Positions 23,130 to 35,400 of a DNA stretch of 64,000 bases are shown here, piece by piece. The translations under genes were made by a program, and so were the position numbers. The notes beneath the pieces were generated by a model, which was not told the DNA's origin, made no database searches, and saw only the letters and a program-made list of their open reading frames with translations. The DNA comes from Bos javanicus (lineage: Eukaryota > Chordata > Mammalia > Artiodactyla > Bovidae). Position 1 is the first letter of the stretch; every line of letters begins with the position of its first letter. The stretch spans positions 30,744,001 through 30,808,000 of the forward strand of contig NC_083882.1 in assembly GCF_032452875.1 (NCBI RefSeq), in the 5' to 3' direction.

Positions 23130-24745
23130 CCCAGCCTGTCTTCCTGCTCCCTCCTCATCCAGCCCAGACCCTGGGGGTCCTCACTTCTGTGCCCACAGGC
23201 CACCCACAGCACCCTGGAACCACCTGATGAGGCCAGGACATAAGGGGGCGTGGGCCTCAAAGGAACTAGAATAGAAACAGCGTCTTGCTTCTCTCCTTTC
23301 TCTCCCTTTCTGCGGAGAGACGCCTCCTCTGTTCCCTGAGCCACTTGGGGCCTGAGTTAGTCCCCATGTTTTCATTTACGCTGAGGAGGGAGGCTTTCTA
23401 AGAAGTGGGAAGAAAGGATTCCCTTGATCGCTTTATAATCACAGCTCCGGCGGTAATGGAACCAGTGGGGATGGTGGGGGAACACGGTGCTCCATCCAGG
23501 CCCAGCAGAGGGCCAGGGCCTCTGGACCCTGCTGCCCTCTCTCTTCCCGCCTTTCTGGCCTCCAGGCTGCAAGCGGCTGCTCCCAGGGAGATCCAGGCCT
23601 CGGACACGCAGGGGCCCAGCTGCCCCATGGCTCTCAGCAGGATAGGGGGACAGGATCCCTCCTCAGCTGGCGGGCTTGGGGAAGGGCTCAAACTGTGGGC
23701 AACCAAGCCCTTTCTCAGAGAATCTGGGTGTTCCTGGGGTCCAGGCCAGTGGCTCTCCTTACCATCACATCCATAGGGAGGGTAGGTCCTAAAGAAGGTG
23801 GCGGGAGGCTGGGGGCATTGGGTGCCCACTGAGATGGACCTGCTGGGCAGGGGACACTCGTCCGGGGCACTGCTCATGGAATCAGCCCCAGGACTGCAGG
23901 GAGCAGCAGCTGAGCCTGGGACACTGGGCCCCCAGACCTCAAGGAGGGGCGCCAGATAGCAGAGCATCTCTCTGGGGGTCGGCTCTCCTTCCTGATAATG
24001 CCCTTCCTTCCTTCCCCTCTTTCCTCTCTGTCCCCCTCTTATCCATCTCCCCTGATTTCAAGGAGCCCCATTCTGGGAAGTCTGGCTGCTGGCTGCCCTC
24101 CCAAAGCTGCCTGGCCCAGCAGGGCAGGGAGGGGAGGAGGGGTTACCCCTCCATGATGGGCCAACAGGGAGCTCACTGAGGCTCTTTTCCTGAGGTGGGT
24201 GGGACTTCTCCCTCAGTATTGTTTGGGCCCTGGTGGGGAGCAAAGAGGGCCATGAAAATGGGGGAACCTGGGGGCTCCCAGCCATACCAGAGAAGAAGTG
24301 AATGCAATTTTCTTGCACTTTTTTCCTTCCCTGCCAAGTTATGCTTCCTTCTGTCTTGCTTGCCTCTTCCAGGGAGCCTTCCCTGACTGCCTCTCCAGGC
24401 CTCTCCATGTCCCCAGGGACTGGAAGGCCTCTCTCCTTTCCCCATGGCCCAAGCTCAGGATGGCACTACCCTTAGGAGCCGAGCTTCCCTGCCAAGTCTC
24501 AGCTCTGTGCTCCTCAAGCCCAAGAAGCCCTCCTCCTACAAAGAAGACTCTCAGGTCTGAAGCCTCTGCCTGGCCTCCATGCCCGCCTGTGGGCCCTGCT
24601 TCCCCTGGGGCCTCGGGGGTAAGCTTGCTGGAGGCTCCGAGCTCTCGCAGCCCTCGGGGTGTGCCGGTGATCCCCTGGACCCCACCCCATTGTCCTCCCT
24701 TCTGTTCAGTGTTAACCAGGCAACTTCAGAAGGTCCAGTCTCCTG
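23130..24745. other. GC-rich unique intergenic sequence
   Basis: Open frames up to about 190 codons occur on both strands and overlap each other. None shows a recognisable domain. I do not call a gene. Confidence 0.35.
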
Positions 24746-25050
24746 CACTGCCCACTAGGGACTCAGGTGGGCATGGGGAGGGCTGGGAGCACTGCCCACT
24801 AGGGACTCAGGTGGGGGTGGGGAGGGCTGGGAGCACTGCCCACTAAGGACTCAGGTGGGGTGGGGATGGCTGGGAGCACTGCCCACTAGGGACTCAGGTG
24901 GGATGGGGAACAGTGGGAGCACTGCCCACCAGGGACTCAGATGGAGTGGAGTGGGCTGGGAGCACTGCCCTCTAGGAACTCAGGTGGGGTGGAGAGGGCT
25001 GGGAGCACTGTCCACTAGGGACTCTGTGGGGTAGGGAGGGGTGGGAGGGA
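24746..25050. repeat. 43-44-bp-unit minisatellite (7 copies) 3' of TRIM29
   Basis: Seven tandem units each begin CACTGCCCACTAGGGACTCA or a close variant, continue with a GGTGGGGTGGGGA-type G-rich part and end GGGCTGGGAG. Units differ by point changes and small indels, so the array is not recently homogenised. It starts about 140 bp beyond the predicted TRIM29 cleavage site. Confidence 0.92.
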
Positions 25051-25184
25051 GGCTAAGAGGAACCACGTCTTCTGGAGGAAAGAAAGGAGACGACCACATA
25101 CTCATCAGCAGTGGAAAAAGTGGGTTCAGAAGAACTGCAGCCAGTCCCTCTGGTGACCCTGAGGGAAATGGTGGTTCAGTACAA

Positions 25185-26357
25185 AGAAGTGAATGATCAA
25201 TGGTTTATTCAGGAGGGGAAAGCCCAAGCTGAATGTCTCCCTCCCCCGTGCCTCCCCCCATCCTCCCTTCCTCCCGTCCCCCCTCCCACCCCTGACAGCT
25301 GGCCCCGCTCCCCGAGGCCCCCATGGCCCTTGGCAGGGATCAGTGAGAGGAGGGATGACCCTGCATTGGTGCTCCTGGATTGGGCTCCTCTCCAGGAGGC
25401 CCCATGACAACATGCAACGTGGAGAGCAGTCGGCGGGAGGAGGAAGACTCTGGTGGGGGCAGTGGGTGAGGGTGCGGGCAGGGTGTAGGCACCCTTGAAT
25501 ATAAGCGCCTCTGGCTGCCAGCCCCGCCACACTCTCACCTGCCTGCTCGCTTCCCATTGCCAGGGAGAAACACAATTATGGAACTAATGAAATTCTGCAG
25601 GTAAACTACATTTCCCTCAGAGAGGCTGGGCCAGCAGCTGTCTTCCTGGGTGGGGTATGTCATGCCAACGGCCAATGGAATGGCTTATCTCAGAAGAAAG
25701 GGCTATCCTGACGAAGGTCCTCCTGGCGGCGAGGGGAGCCCGTCCTCAGGGACCACACACTCACGGTGGATGTGGGGAGACCCAAGGCTGGGCAGGGTGA
25801 CCCCAGGGCACTGGGAGCTTTCCGTCTGTGGGGGCCAAGGGCTGCAGCCCTGCCAGGCTGGGCACTGGTCAGCAGGACCCGAGCAGGGCACATGGAGCCA
25901 GTCTTCTCCTGGGTCGGGGGGCAAGCTGCCAGGAAGAAGTGGCTCATGCGGATGGGAGGCAGGCAGCTCTTGTGGCCAGGTGCCTACTTACTGCATTGTG
26001 GCATAGGGATCCTTGGAGAGAAGTAGCCAACAGGCCTGGAGACAGCAGGGCTGGGCAGGGAAGGTGGGCGAGTACTGCGTGGGCACCCACCACCGGTCCC
26101 AAGAATCCTGCCCAAGAGCAGGAGAGTGGTGGGTTAGGGGAGAAAAGCCCAGCTGTCTCCCACCTCCATCCAAGCACAGGAAAGATGGTGACCCTTAGTT
26201 ACAGAGCAGGAGAGGCCTGCATGGAGCACGCTGACGAGGAGGAAGGGGGCGGCCAGGCGGCCCTGAGCTAGCGGGCTGAGGGCAGATGAGAAGCGTAGCG
26301 AGAGCAGTCGGCGGGGAGGGCGGGGGTGGCGGGGCCTCGCTCCAGCCCATCTGGAAC
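25185..26357 (-). other. TRIM29: TRIM29 3' UTR (predicted)
   Basis: This stretch between the TRIM29 stop and the first canonical poly(A) signal has no recognisable interspersed repeat and no other AATAAA or ATTAAA that I noticed on the minus strand. Open frames on either strand here have no recognisable domain and are treated as chance. The resulting mRNA would be about 3.1 kb with the predicted 5' UTR. The exact 3' end is inferred. Confidence 0.7.
25204..25209 (-). terminator. TRIM29: Poly(A) signal AATAAA for TRIM29
   Basis: AATAAA reads on the minus strand in the context CTGAATAAACCATTG, about 1.15 kb after the TGA stop. Cleavage would be expected 10-30 nt further, near 25185. It is the only canonical signal I found in the right place. 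Confidence 0.7.
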
Positions 26358-26420
26358 TCATGGGGCCTCGTTGGACCCGATCCCGTTGCCTTTGTTGACG
26401 TAGAAGGGCCGGTAGTGCGA
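26358..26420 (-). CDS. TRIM29: TRIM29 exon 9, C-terminus and stop
   Basis: The acceptor CCCACACAG precedes 26420. The exon reads SHYRPFYVNKGNGIGSNEAP followed by TGA at 26360-26358, identical to the human C-terminus as I recall it. The exon continues as 3' UTR. Confidence 0.95.
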   Translation of the reverse strand, partial: SHYRPFYVNKGNGIGSNEAP

Positions 26421-29400
26421 CTGTGTGGGAAAAGGAGAGTGGTTAGGAAGTCCGATGGCATGCGTGCCCGCCAGCCAGACCCCACACCCTCACCTCCACC
26501 AGGAAGCAGCAGTGGTCTGAACCCCAATAACCCTAGGGCCCTGTGGCCTAACCTGTGAGCTCCATCTACCCTGGGACTGGGGTGGGCGCCAGTGGTATCA
26601 CAGTCTCCGGGTTCACATCCTGATTAGAATTCTTTCCACCAGTTGACGGGTGAGCCTGAGCCTCAGCCTGGTCAAACGCTCTCTCCATGCCCAGGAAGCC
26701 CCTCCCAGCACCATCGTAGCTCCCATTCATCCAGCGTTCTCTACTCTACAGACCTGGTGTGGGGCTTTCCACAGAAGGACTCACTGAATTTCCACAACCA
26801 CCCAATTAAGTGGGTTACTATTAGGAAACCCATTTTATACATGAACAAACCAAGGCACAGAGAGGCTAAGCAACCCGCCCAAGGTCCCTTAGCTAGTAAG
26901 CAGAGGCACTGGGATTCGAACCCCAGCAACCTGGCTCCAGAACTCAACCCTCGCCTCCACCCATGGCAACGTAGCACTTCTGAGTCTCAGGGGTTGGCCT
27001 CTGCTCTCTCTGCATCATTCTCCCTGACGGAAGGGAGTGTGGAGAGGGTGAACCACCCCCCAGCCCAACACAGACTGGGGGCCTCCCCCCTTGCAAGCCC
27101 CTCCACCTCTCTCATCCTGGTCCCCTCATCAGGATTCAGAAAGCATCTCTCAGGACAGAGAGGGTGACAACTTTCCTGCCAGCCCTGTGTATTACATCCT
27201 GCAGCAATTTCATGAAATCAGCACGCCCCTCTCCTCCCAATCACTTCATCAGGGCCCTGAGCAACCACTTTCCAGGCTGCAACAGAAGAGCACATTTCAG
27301 CTGCAGCTTGCCCCTGAGAGTGCCCTGGACCCTAGAGGGTCTCCGGAAGTGGCTTTGCCCTTGAACTGGGTCAGAGCCTTGGCCCATCTCACACCACACT
27401 GACCTCAGGAGACCCCAAGGGCGACCCCAGCTGCTGCCCTGGGCCTGCCTGCCTGGACACCTGTGTCTACAGTAGCTCCTTGCCTATATCTGGTCCACCG
27501 TGGAACTGGGGGCCTGTGGAACGCGAGGGCTAAGAGAACTTAGCTCTGGCCTTGGTTAAACCACTCATTAAACAATGGAAGAGACAGAGATTCAGGGCAG
27601 GGAGAGATGGCCAAAGTTCCTCAGCTGCTTAGCAGGAGAGCAGGGCTTGGATCCAGTCTCCTGATCCCCAGGTGCCAGCCTGGACTCCTGAAGAGTCAGT
27701 AAGGTGAAGTGGGTAGGCCCAGAAATGGCCAAAGCCTTTCTTAAAGGAAGGTTGGGTCAAGCAAATGGATGGCAGGTCAGTGAATAGTGCTGTCTTATTG
27801 AGAGCTGAGCGGTGGGTGGGCACAGAGCCCCACGGCATCTGGGCAGGATGCTCCCAGCACATACACACCGATCCCCTACCTGTTTCCTCCCAGGCTCAGG
27901 GTCACAGCACATGAAAGTCAGAAGACTTAGGAAGTCATCCAGGCCATCTGCCCATGTTACAGATGGGAAAACTGAGCCACAGGGAAGAATGACTCAAGTT
28001 GGTGAGAGGACTGGGGCAAGAGCCCAGGCATCCTGACTCCCAGGCCAGCCTCTGCCCACACTAGCACCTGCCCGCATCCTCCCCACTGTGCTGGTGCCAG
28101 CTGGGGACCGCAGAACCCTGCCCTGCCAGGCATCTCAAGGTGGTGATGAGTCTTCTGTGCTGGGACTGGGGCTCTGGGATGGTGGGAAAGTAGGGGCGGG
28201 TGGGGAAGGACTGAGCCAGGAACAGAAGCCTTCCTTTTTCTTCCCGTATCTGCTTTTTGCAGCCCTGCTCTTGCAGTGGCCCTGGGCCTGGTTCAAATTA
28301 CACACACCATCACTCAGTTCCATCGCCAGCAAATTAAAGATTCTCTTCCAATTAAACCAGCGTCAGTCACTCTTTGTAGCCAGGAGCAAATCACCTCTAT
28401 GTTCTGACCTCCAAATACAAAGACAGCAGGGAGCCAGGGGCTCCAGGCCCTGTGCACACAGAAGCCACCTCCATCCAAGGCAGCTGACTGACCCCTTCAG
28501 CAGGGCCTGGCGAAGGCCTTGGGAGAGAGCATTCCCAAGAGGAGGCCCAGCCTCCACAGGCCCAGCCTCCAGCTGTCCATCAAGGACAGCCCCTGATCAC
28601 TGAGGTCTTGGGCGGGGCTCAGTATGTCAGATCTACAGATATTAGAGATCAATCCCATCTCAGCACTGCATTGTGGAGTCCCAAAAGGGGCTCTGACTCA
28701 TCCTGGGTCCCACAGCTACCAGGTGGTTGGACTCCAAGACCATGCTCCTTCTTGTCCTGCTCTTTGATGCCCCTACTCAGCGACACTAGCTATCGAATCT
28801 TAAATATCTCTATTCCCAACTTCACAGCCTCTGTTTCACCCACACTATCATCCCAATGGCCTCTATGCTGTCAGAACTAGAGATGCACCCCCAGGGAAGT
28901 GGGACTCGTGTCCAGGATGCCAGTCCCCCATATTCAGCATTTTGTCCACCATTCAACAAGCAGAGGCAGCCAACAACCATCTGCAAATTTTAAAAACTGC
29001 CCACTTTACAAACTAGAAAATAAAGGCCCAGAAAATCTGTGCTAACCCAGGCCCCCTGCCTATCAGGCCTTGTCTTTCTTTACTACCCTTTGCTGGAAGC
29101 TGGTGTTCAGGCCACTGCCTCCTCTCTCCATCCTGTGGCCAGGAGATACCACCATGTTCCCACAGGCCCTGGACAAGTGATGACCAGATGCCTCTGGGAG
29201 CCCCATTCAGGGCCCACTCTGGACATGCTAGTGCCCAGGTGGGGGGCTCCTCACTCACCAGTAAAGTCTGCTTGCTGGATTTCCAGGTCTGGGGCTGGGC
29301 CTTGGGGCTCTGGCTCCTGATGAGGGAAGGGTAGCCTGGGAAGACAAGGGGCTCCAGTCAGAGGGAGTACAGGCTGGTGTCGGGGGCTCAGGGCTGGAGC

Positions 29401-32400
29401 AGCACAGATGCCCTCTCTAAAGTGACCTCCAAGCTCCATCCAGCCCATTACCAAGTGTAGCCGGGGGGTTGCCATGGAAAATCCTGAGGAGGTGGGCCGG
29501 AGGGAGGAGGCACCAAGGCAGACAGAAGGAGGAGGAGCAGGCCAGGTGGGCTGGGCCAGGCAGCAGGGGAGCATCACCCCAAATCCAGGCCAGGATCACA
29601 CCACTTGCAGGGATCGCCACCCACACCCCTGCAGGCTTACCCCAGAGGCCCCTCTCCATCCCTCCCCAAAGCCCAGGAAAGCCCCTTTATAAGCACAGTC
29701 TGCCCCATCTCCACCAGGAGGTGCTCATTCCAACTCCCCGACCCCTCCCCTGCATGGACAAGGCTCCCCATCGCCCGGCCTGCCTCCGGCCAGGCACTGC
29801 GCTGGACTCCACCTAGGTCTTCCCTGTTCCTGTTGTCCTGGACTGCACAGATAATAATCAGCGGTCAGAACTGGAGCCCAGGTGTGCTGGACTCGAAACC
29901 TACCCTCTTGTCCCACCTCCCCAGTTCATTTTCCTTTTTCCTGCTTCCCAAGCAGGAGGCTGGGGCCCAGAGAGTGGCAGTAATGTGGCTGTGGTCCAGG
30001 TTTCAAACAGCAAGTCCATGGGGCGCTGTCTAAGTCTGGGGTCCTAGAGATGCTAGTCCGGGGCAGCGCTGTCTGAGCCCACCTCCCCATCCCTCTGCCC
30101 CAGCCCAGCTGGTTTGTAAGGGGCTCCATCCACAGAACTGTGAAAAGCAGTATCAGCCCTCAGCCTGCAGAGACCGACGAGGCTGCCTGGGAAGGAATAG
30201 ACTGTGATCTGGACATAGAGGAGCTCAAGAAATTAATAAGGTCTGTCTTGGCAGGGGCAGGCTGGAGCCCTGCACTGGGCTGCTTGAAGGGCAATGAGCT
30301 GGTCAGGCCCAGAACCACCTGCAGCACTGCCGGGCTGCCAGCGAGGCTGGCCCTTCCCAGGGCTGACACTTGGCAAGAAGGCAGAGCCAGAGCAGAGAAC
30401 CTGGCTGTCTCCCTGCATCTGGGGTTGGGGGCAGCCTTGGAAGGAGAGGAGGAAGCAGAGGGTCCCTCAGGTCCTGAGCGGGAGGTTAAGACAAGGGGAG
30501 AATTCAGGTCACTTCTCAGTTCCCAGAAAGAAAACCCCAGGCCAGCCACGAGAGAGGTGGGGATGGGGTGGGGTGGGGTGTGGTCCAGGAGACCAGCCTG
30601 TACAGCAGGGAGTATCCGGGGCAGGTAGGCTAGGATGGTGGGGGGGCATGCATCCTCTGCCAGGGGGCTCTGGGGAGATGGGAGGGACCAGGACACCCTA
30701 GAAGTGGCAGAGAGCCCCATAGGATGTCCCAGTTGCCCTGCTGTGGGAGAGAAAAGAGAGGTGATGCAAAACAGGCGGGTACCAGGATTATTTTTAAACA
30801 GCCCACTGCCGTCCAGTGGTTTGGAAAACTCTGTGGTGGCCTGTCCCAAGGTGGTGAACTGATAGGGGACTTTCCCAGTGCCTGCCAGGAGAGAGAGAGC
30901 CGTTAGCACTGGTCCTAGCAGGGGCCAGAGGGGTCACCCGTCCTGCGGGCGCTGCTGCTCTTGAAGTGCTCACTCAGCCCTCCCCAGCACCCCCAGAGTA
31001 GATGCAGGTGGGAGCCACTGGGCAGCCCATGCCCAGGACCCCCATCTAGGCCAGTTCTGAGCAGATCTGCATGAAGATGACAACAAGTGTCCCAGGGGTC
31101 CTGGTGTATTTGAGGAGGGGCTCTCCTAGAGCAAGGGCCCCTCACCTGGAGAGACTGTGGACCGCCAGGGAGATGTTGAGGAGCAGGAAAGCTCTGAATC
31201 ACACCTAAGGGGGGGCCATCTTTCCTGCTTGGTGGCCTTTGAGCCACGCTTGACCAGAGAGCAGGGAAGGACCTGCTGGAAGCCAGACAGGCCAGAGCAA
31301 GTCCCATCGCAACCCTGACCTGGGGATCCTGCAGTCTGGGACCCTCTAGTCATATCCCCTTGCGGGTAGATCCCAGAATTCCACCCTGGGTAGAGGCTGG
31401 GACCCAGCCCAGAAAGGGCAGCTGGATAAGCAACTGTCTGAGTCTGTTGCCTGGGGGTCCACCTGCGCCTTTCCCACCCGAGCCCAGCCAGCCTGCTTAT
31501 CCAGGCTCCCAGGCCAGAGGTCTGCCAGCTAGAAGGCAGATAGACCTGCTGCCTCCACCCCCAGAGCTGCCCCGTGGACCTTTCAGAAGAAACGTGAGGG
31601 CTGTGGGTCCACTGGGAGCTGGGGTCTGGCTCAGGCCAGCCCCTTGGAATGACCTCAACCCCAGGGGACAGGAGGCATCGACCACTCAGTCTTGTCAAAG
31701 AGCTCTGGGGGCAGAACCAGACTCGGGAGGGAGGCCTTCGAGATCACGTAGTCCGCCCGGCCCAGAGGGGACTTGGCAGGACTCTGGCTCTGTGGGAGGC
31801 TGACAGGTGCTTGGGCCACAGGGTTCTAGAGTCACCTGAGGCTGGGAGTCACTGGGTGACAAAGTTAAATAAACCTTCTGCAGTAGGAAGACTCAGGAGT
31901 TAAGCCTGATGGAAGCCCCCGGGGATGTTGGGGCACGGGGTACAGAGGGTGTGGTGTGTCTCCCCCACCCCCGACACTGAGCCCTGTATCACAGTGCATC
32001 CTGAGGGACCCGCATGCGGTGGCCCAGCGCTCCTGACAGCAGAGACCTGATGGAGGCGGGGCATAGTGAGCAGAGACCAAGGCAGGGCTTACAGAGAGCC
32101 CGGAAGGCAAGGGCCCGATGGGGGTGAGCTCACCTTTCAGGGAGAAGGAGGAGCTGCCTTGCACTGCAGGCACGTCGTCAGAGCTCTGAATGGTGGAGGA
32201 GTATTCCCAGACCCGGGAGGTGTAGTTACCTGGTGGGGAAAGGAAGCAGAGTCAGCCCTGAGCGGCCTGGCACGTGGGGGTTGGGCAATGAGCAGAGGCC
32301 ATTTCTGCAAATCTCTCCAGCCAGGAGGCAGCTGAGTCCTCATCACACCTCTGACCAATCCTTCCTGCCATCAAGCTGTCCTTCTAAAGCATCGTCCTGT

Positions 32401-35400
32401 CCTTACTCTCAGATTAAGGAACAAAGTCCTTAACAAGACCCCCCTGATGCTCCCACCCCTCTCCACCACCTCCACTTCCTGGCTTCCCCTCCCCGTCCCC
32501 TTCCCGTCCTCACTCAACACCCCAGCCAGGCTGCGCCCTGAGCTCCTGATGCACACCAGGCTCACTCTTGCCCCAGGCTTTTGGCACAGGAGAGTCCACC
32601 TGCCCCCCGACACTTAGTAAATTCATGCATTGGGTCTTCAGGCATCAGCTTCCATGTCATCTCCCCCAAGTCAGCGTGTGTCTCAGCCCCATGCCCCGTA
32701 TCACACTGTAGTTACACGTTGAATGGTCCATCTCCCCCACTGGGTCTGTGGGGGCAGGTGGTGTGCCCGTCTGACCCAACCTTCCACCCAGTGCCCGGCA
32801 CCTAGCCTGGTTCCTGGAAGGCGCTCACTGACCGGCTGATGGATGAATGAATGAGTGAAGGAACAAATAAACACAAACACAAGCTAAAAGTCGGAGACAG
32901 AGACAGCTGCTACAAGCCCTGAAATTCTGTGTGCCAGGATGAAGCAGGCTGTGATGGTCCATTTGCAGATGGATATAAAGAGAACTGGGGACAGTGTGGC
33001 AGGGACACCACGAGGGCATTCGAGAGCCTTCCCCGGCCCCCACACATGGAGGCCTGCCCACTCCAAACCCTCCCTTTCAGCAGCTCCGAGCACCGCGGCT
33101 CCACTCAGTTGAGCTCACGCCACAGAGGCACCCCCAGCCCTGGAGATCTCCTGCTGCTGCCTGGGGGGGGGGTCAAAGGTCAGATGGGGTGGGGGGCTGG
33201 CCGTCTGCCCCATCATGAACCCCCGCCCATAGGGATCTCTGACAGAGTCTGCATTAAGGCTCTCACTAAGCATGTCCACCCCAGGCTCCAAGGGGCCATT
33301 TTCTTTGCCCTCTCATCCATCCATTCATCACCCCCTCTTCCTCCCATTAAACAAATGTTTGCTGAGCCCATCCTTCTGGACCCTGAAGTGTTAGCGGGGA
33401 ACAGGACAGACCCAGCATCTGCCTTCACAGAGCTCACAGCGTCCGGTGCCTGTGACAAACCCAATCCTGGACATAGAGGCCTGGGCACTGCGCTGTCCAC
33501 GGTGCCCCAACCCCCAGATCTCCAGATCTACCAACACTCCCACTTCCTTCCTTGCTTCTCCAGACCCCTGGTGCTGTGTCCCCAGGGACTCTGGTGGAGC
33601 TGGCCCGAGTCCCCTCCCCATCTGCATGTGGCACACACCCAGGAGCCCCCCGAATCTGGGTCCATCAAAGGCTGGGCCCTGCCCTCGGCAGAGCAGTGCC
33701 CTCCGCACTTTGGGCAGAGGAGGGGACGCTGCACTTGGCAGCTCTCCCTGGGGAAGCACGTCTCCACCCCCATTTCACCCCTTCTGGGTCTTAAGGACAA
33801 GTCGCCCGCTTACCTCCTGGCAACCATACCTCCTGGGTCTGCAGGGATGGCCCATCCCATAGCACACCTGACTTTTCCTTGCCTGCTACCCTAGTCTGTT
33901 TTAACCAGTGTCTGACTTTCTGACACAGGAGTGCACAAATCAGGAAAGGTCCCCTGTGGACGCCTGGCCTGCCACCTGCTGAGGGAAATCTTCACACACC
34001 TCACCTTGGGGTCCGCTTTCCCCAACTCATCCTTCAGGGAGAAGACCTTACGGACTCAGGGATTCCAGTGATGCGGAGGTGCCTGGCTGCCTTTCCTCAG
34101 CCGAATGATGTCACACACACGCGTACACACAGGCACACGTGCAAACCACACGGACACACATACACATGAACACCCCCTAAGCTTGGTAGGACCCCTCCTC
34201 ACCCATCTCCAGGCCAAGCCCACTTCAGCTCCCCAAGTCCACCTCGTATGGGGAGTCCAGCCCCCTGCCCGTCACCCAGCCCCCGCCTGCTGCCTGCATG
34301 GCCCCACACAGAGGCCCTGCCACCCTCTCGCGAGCCGCCTCCTACCTTTGGTACCATACAGGTTGTTAAAGTTCTTCTCCTTGGAGAGGCGGCTGGGGGA
34401 GGCTGGCTGGTATGAGGTCCTGGCCCCACCTGTGAAGGGGATGAGGAGGGGGCTGTCATCCCAGAAAGGGGGTCTGGGTCAGCCGGGGAGCCTGTGGCTC
34501 TGACTTCAGGGGTGTCAAGCAGGAATCCTTGCCCTCCCAAAAGAGCCTGGGTCAGGACCTGGATTCCACCACCAAAACAGCACCCTTGGGTCTAGGATAA
34601 GGCGACCACGTATTTTACCATTCAGATCGGAGCAGTTTTGAGAGTGAGGGATGATGCTAGTAGTCAGGCTGAGGGTACCAGTGTAAACTTGGAGAGTCCT
34701 GAATGGACTAAGATGTATGGGCATCCTAATTAGGGGCTTTGAGGGTCACCAGAGCCCCGCTGCGCCAGGCCCTGCGTGCTGAGACCCCAGAGGCTGGGTG
34801 AGAGGTGGGGTGTCTGTGAGGAAGCTGGGCCAGGACCACCGTGGGGGCGGCGGTGCAGTGAGGGCTGCCAGCTGGAGGGGCTGCTGAGCTGGGACCATGA
34901 ATACCTCCCCACCTGGGTATGCTTTCCCCGGGGATTGGCCCTAAATGGCATGGGTTTCCCTCCCTCCCCTATTTGGGCTCCACAACCATCTGGGGAGAAA
35001 GGCAGAAAGGGGCTCCACACCCTCACTTCACAGATGAAGACATCGCATGCGTGCGTCAGAGCGCGCATCGGCTCCTGCCCTCCTGTCTAACCAGCCCCAC
35101 TCCCGTTCTGGAGGAGAGCAAGCATGCTAAACCTTCACACCTTCGGTCCATCCCTCTCGCCCCTCGCCCTCTGTCCATCACAGCCATGCCCTCTCTACCA
35201 AGCCCTCAGCCCCTCTTTCAGGGAGCCTGGAAACTAACCTCTCCTCCAGAAGTCTCATTGCCCAGCCCCACTGCCCCAAAGCTCCCGGACTAGGGCCGCT
35301 GGCCCCGCTTCCTGACCTCTGTGCTGACTCTCCTTGGCCCCTCCCTTGTCTCTGTCTTGAGCCTGGGAGCCCCCAGAGGGCAGATTTCCTCCTCCCTCCT

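Noticed and set aside
23398..23967. 189-codon minus-strand open frame
   Set aside because: Low-complexity Pro/Ser composition in GC-rich DNA; no known family.
30160..30909. 249-codon minus-strand open frame in intron 8
   Set aside because: It lies in the intron between well-supported exons 8 and 9, and matches nothing in TRIM29 or any family that I know.
32929..33894. 321-codon plus-strand open frame in TRIM29 intron 6
   Set aside because: Longest non-repeat frame, but it is antisense to TRIM29, rich in Pro/Ser/His, overlapped by frames on both strands, and has no recognisable domain. GC-rich intron explains it.
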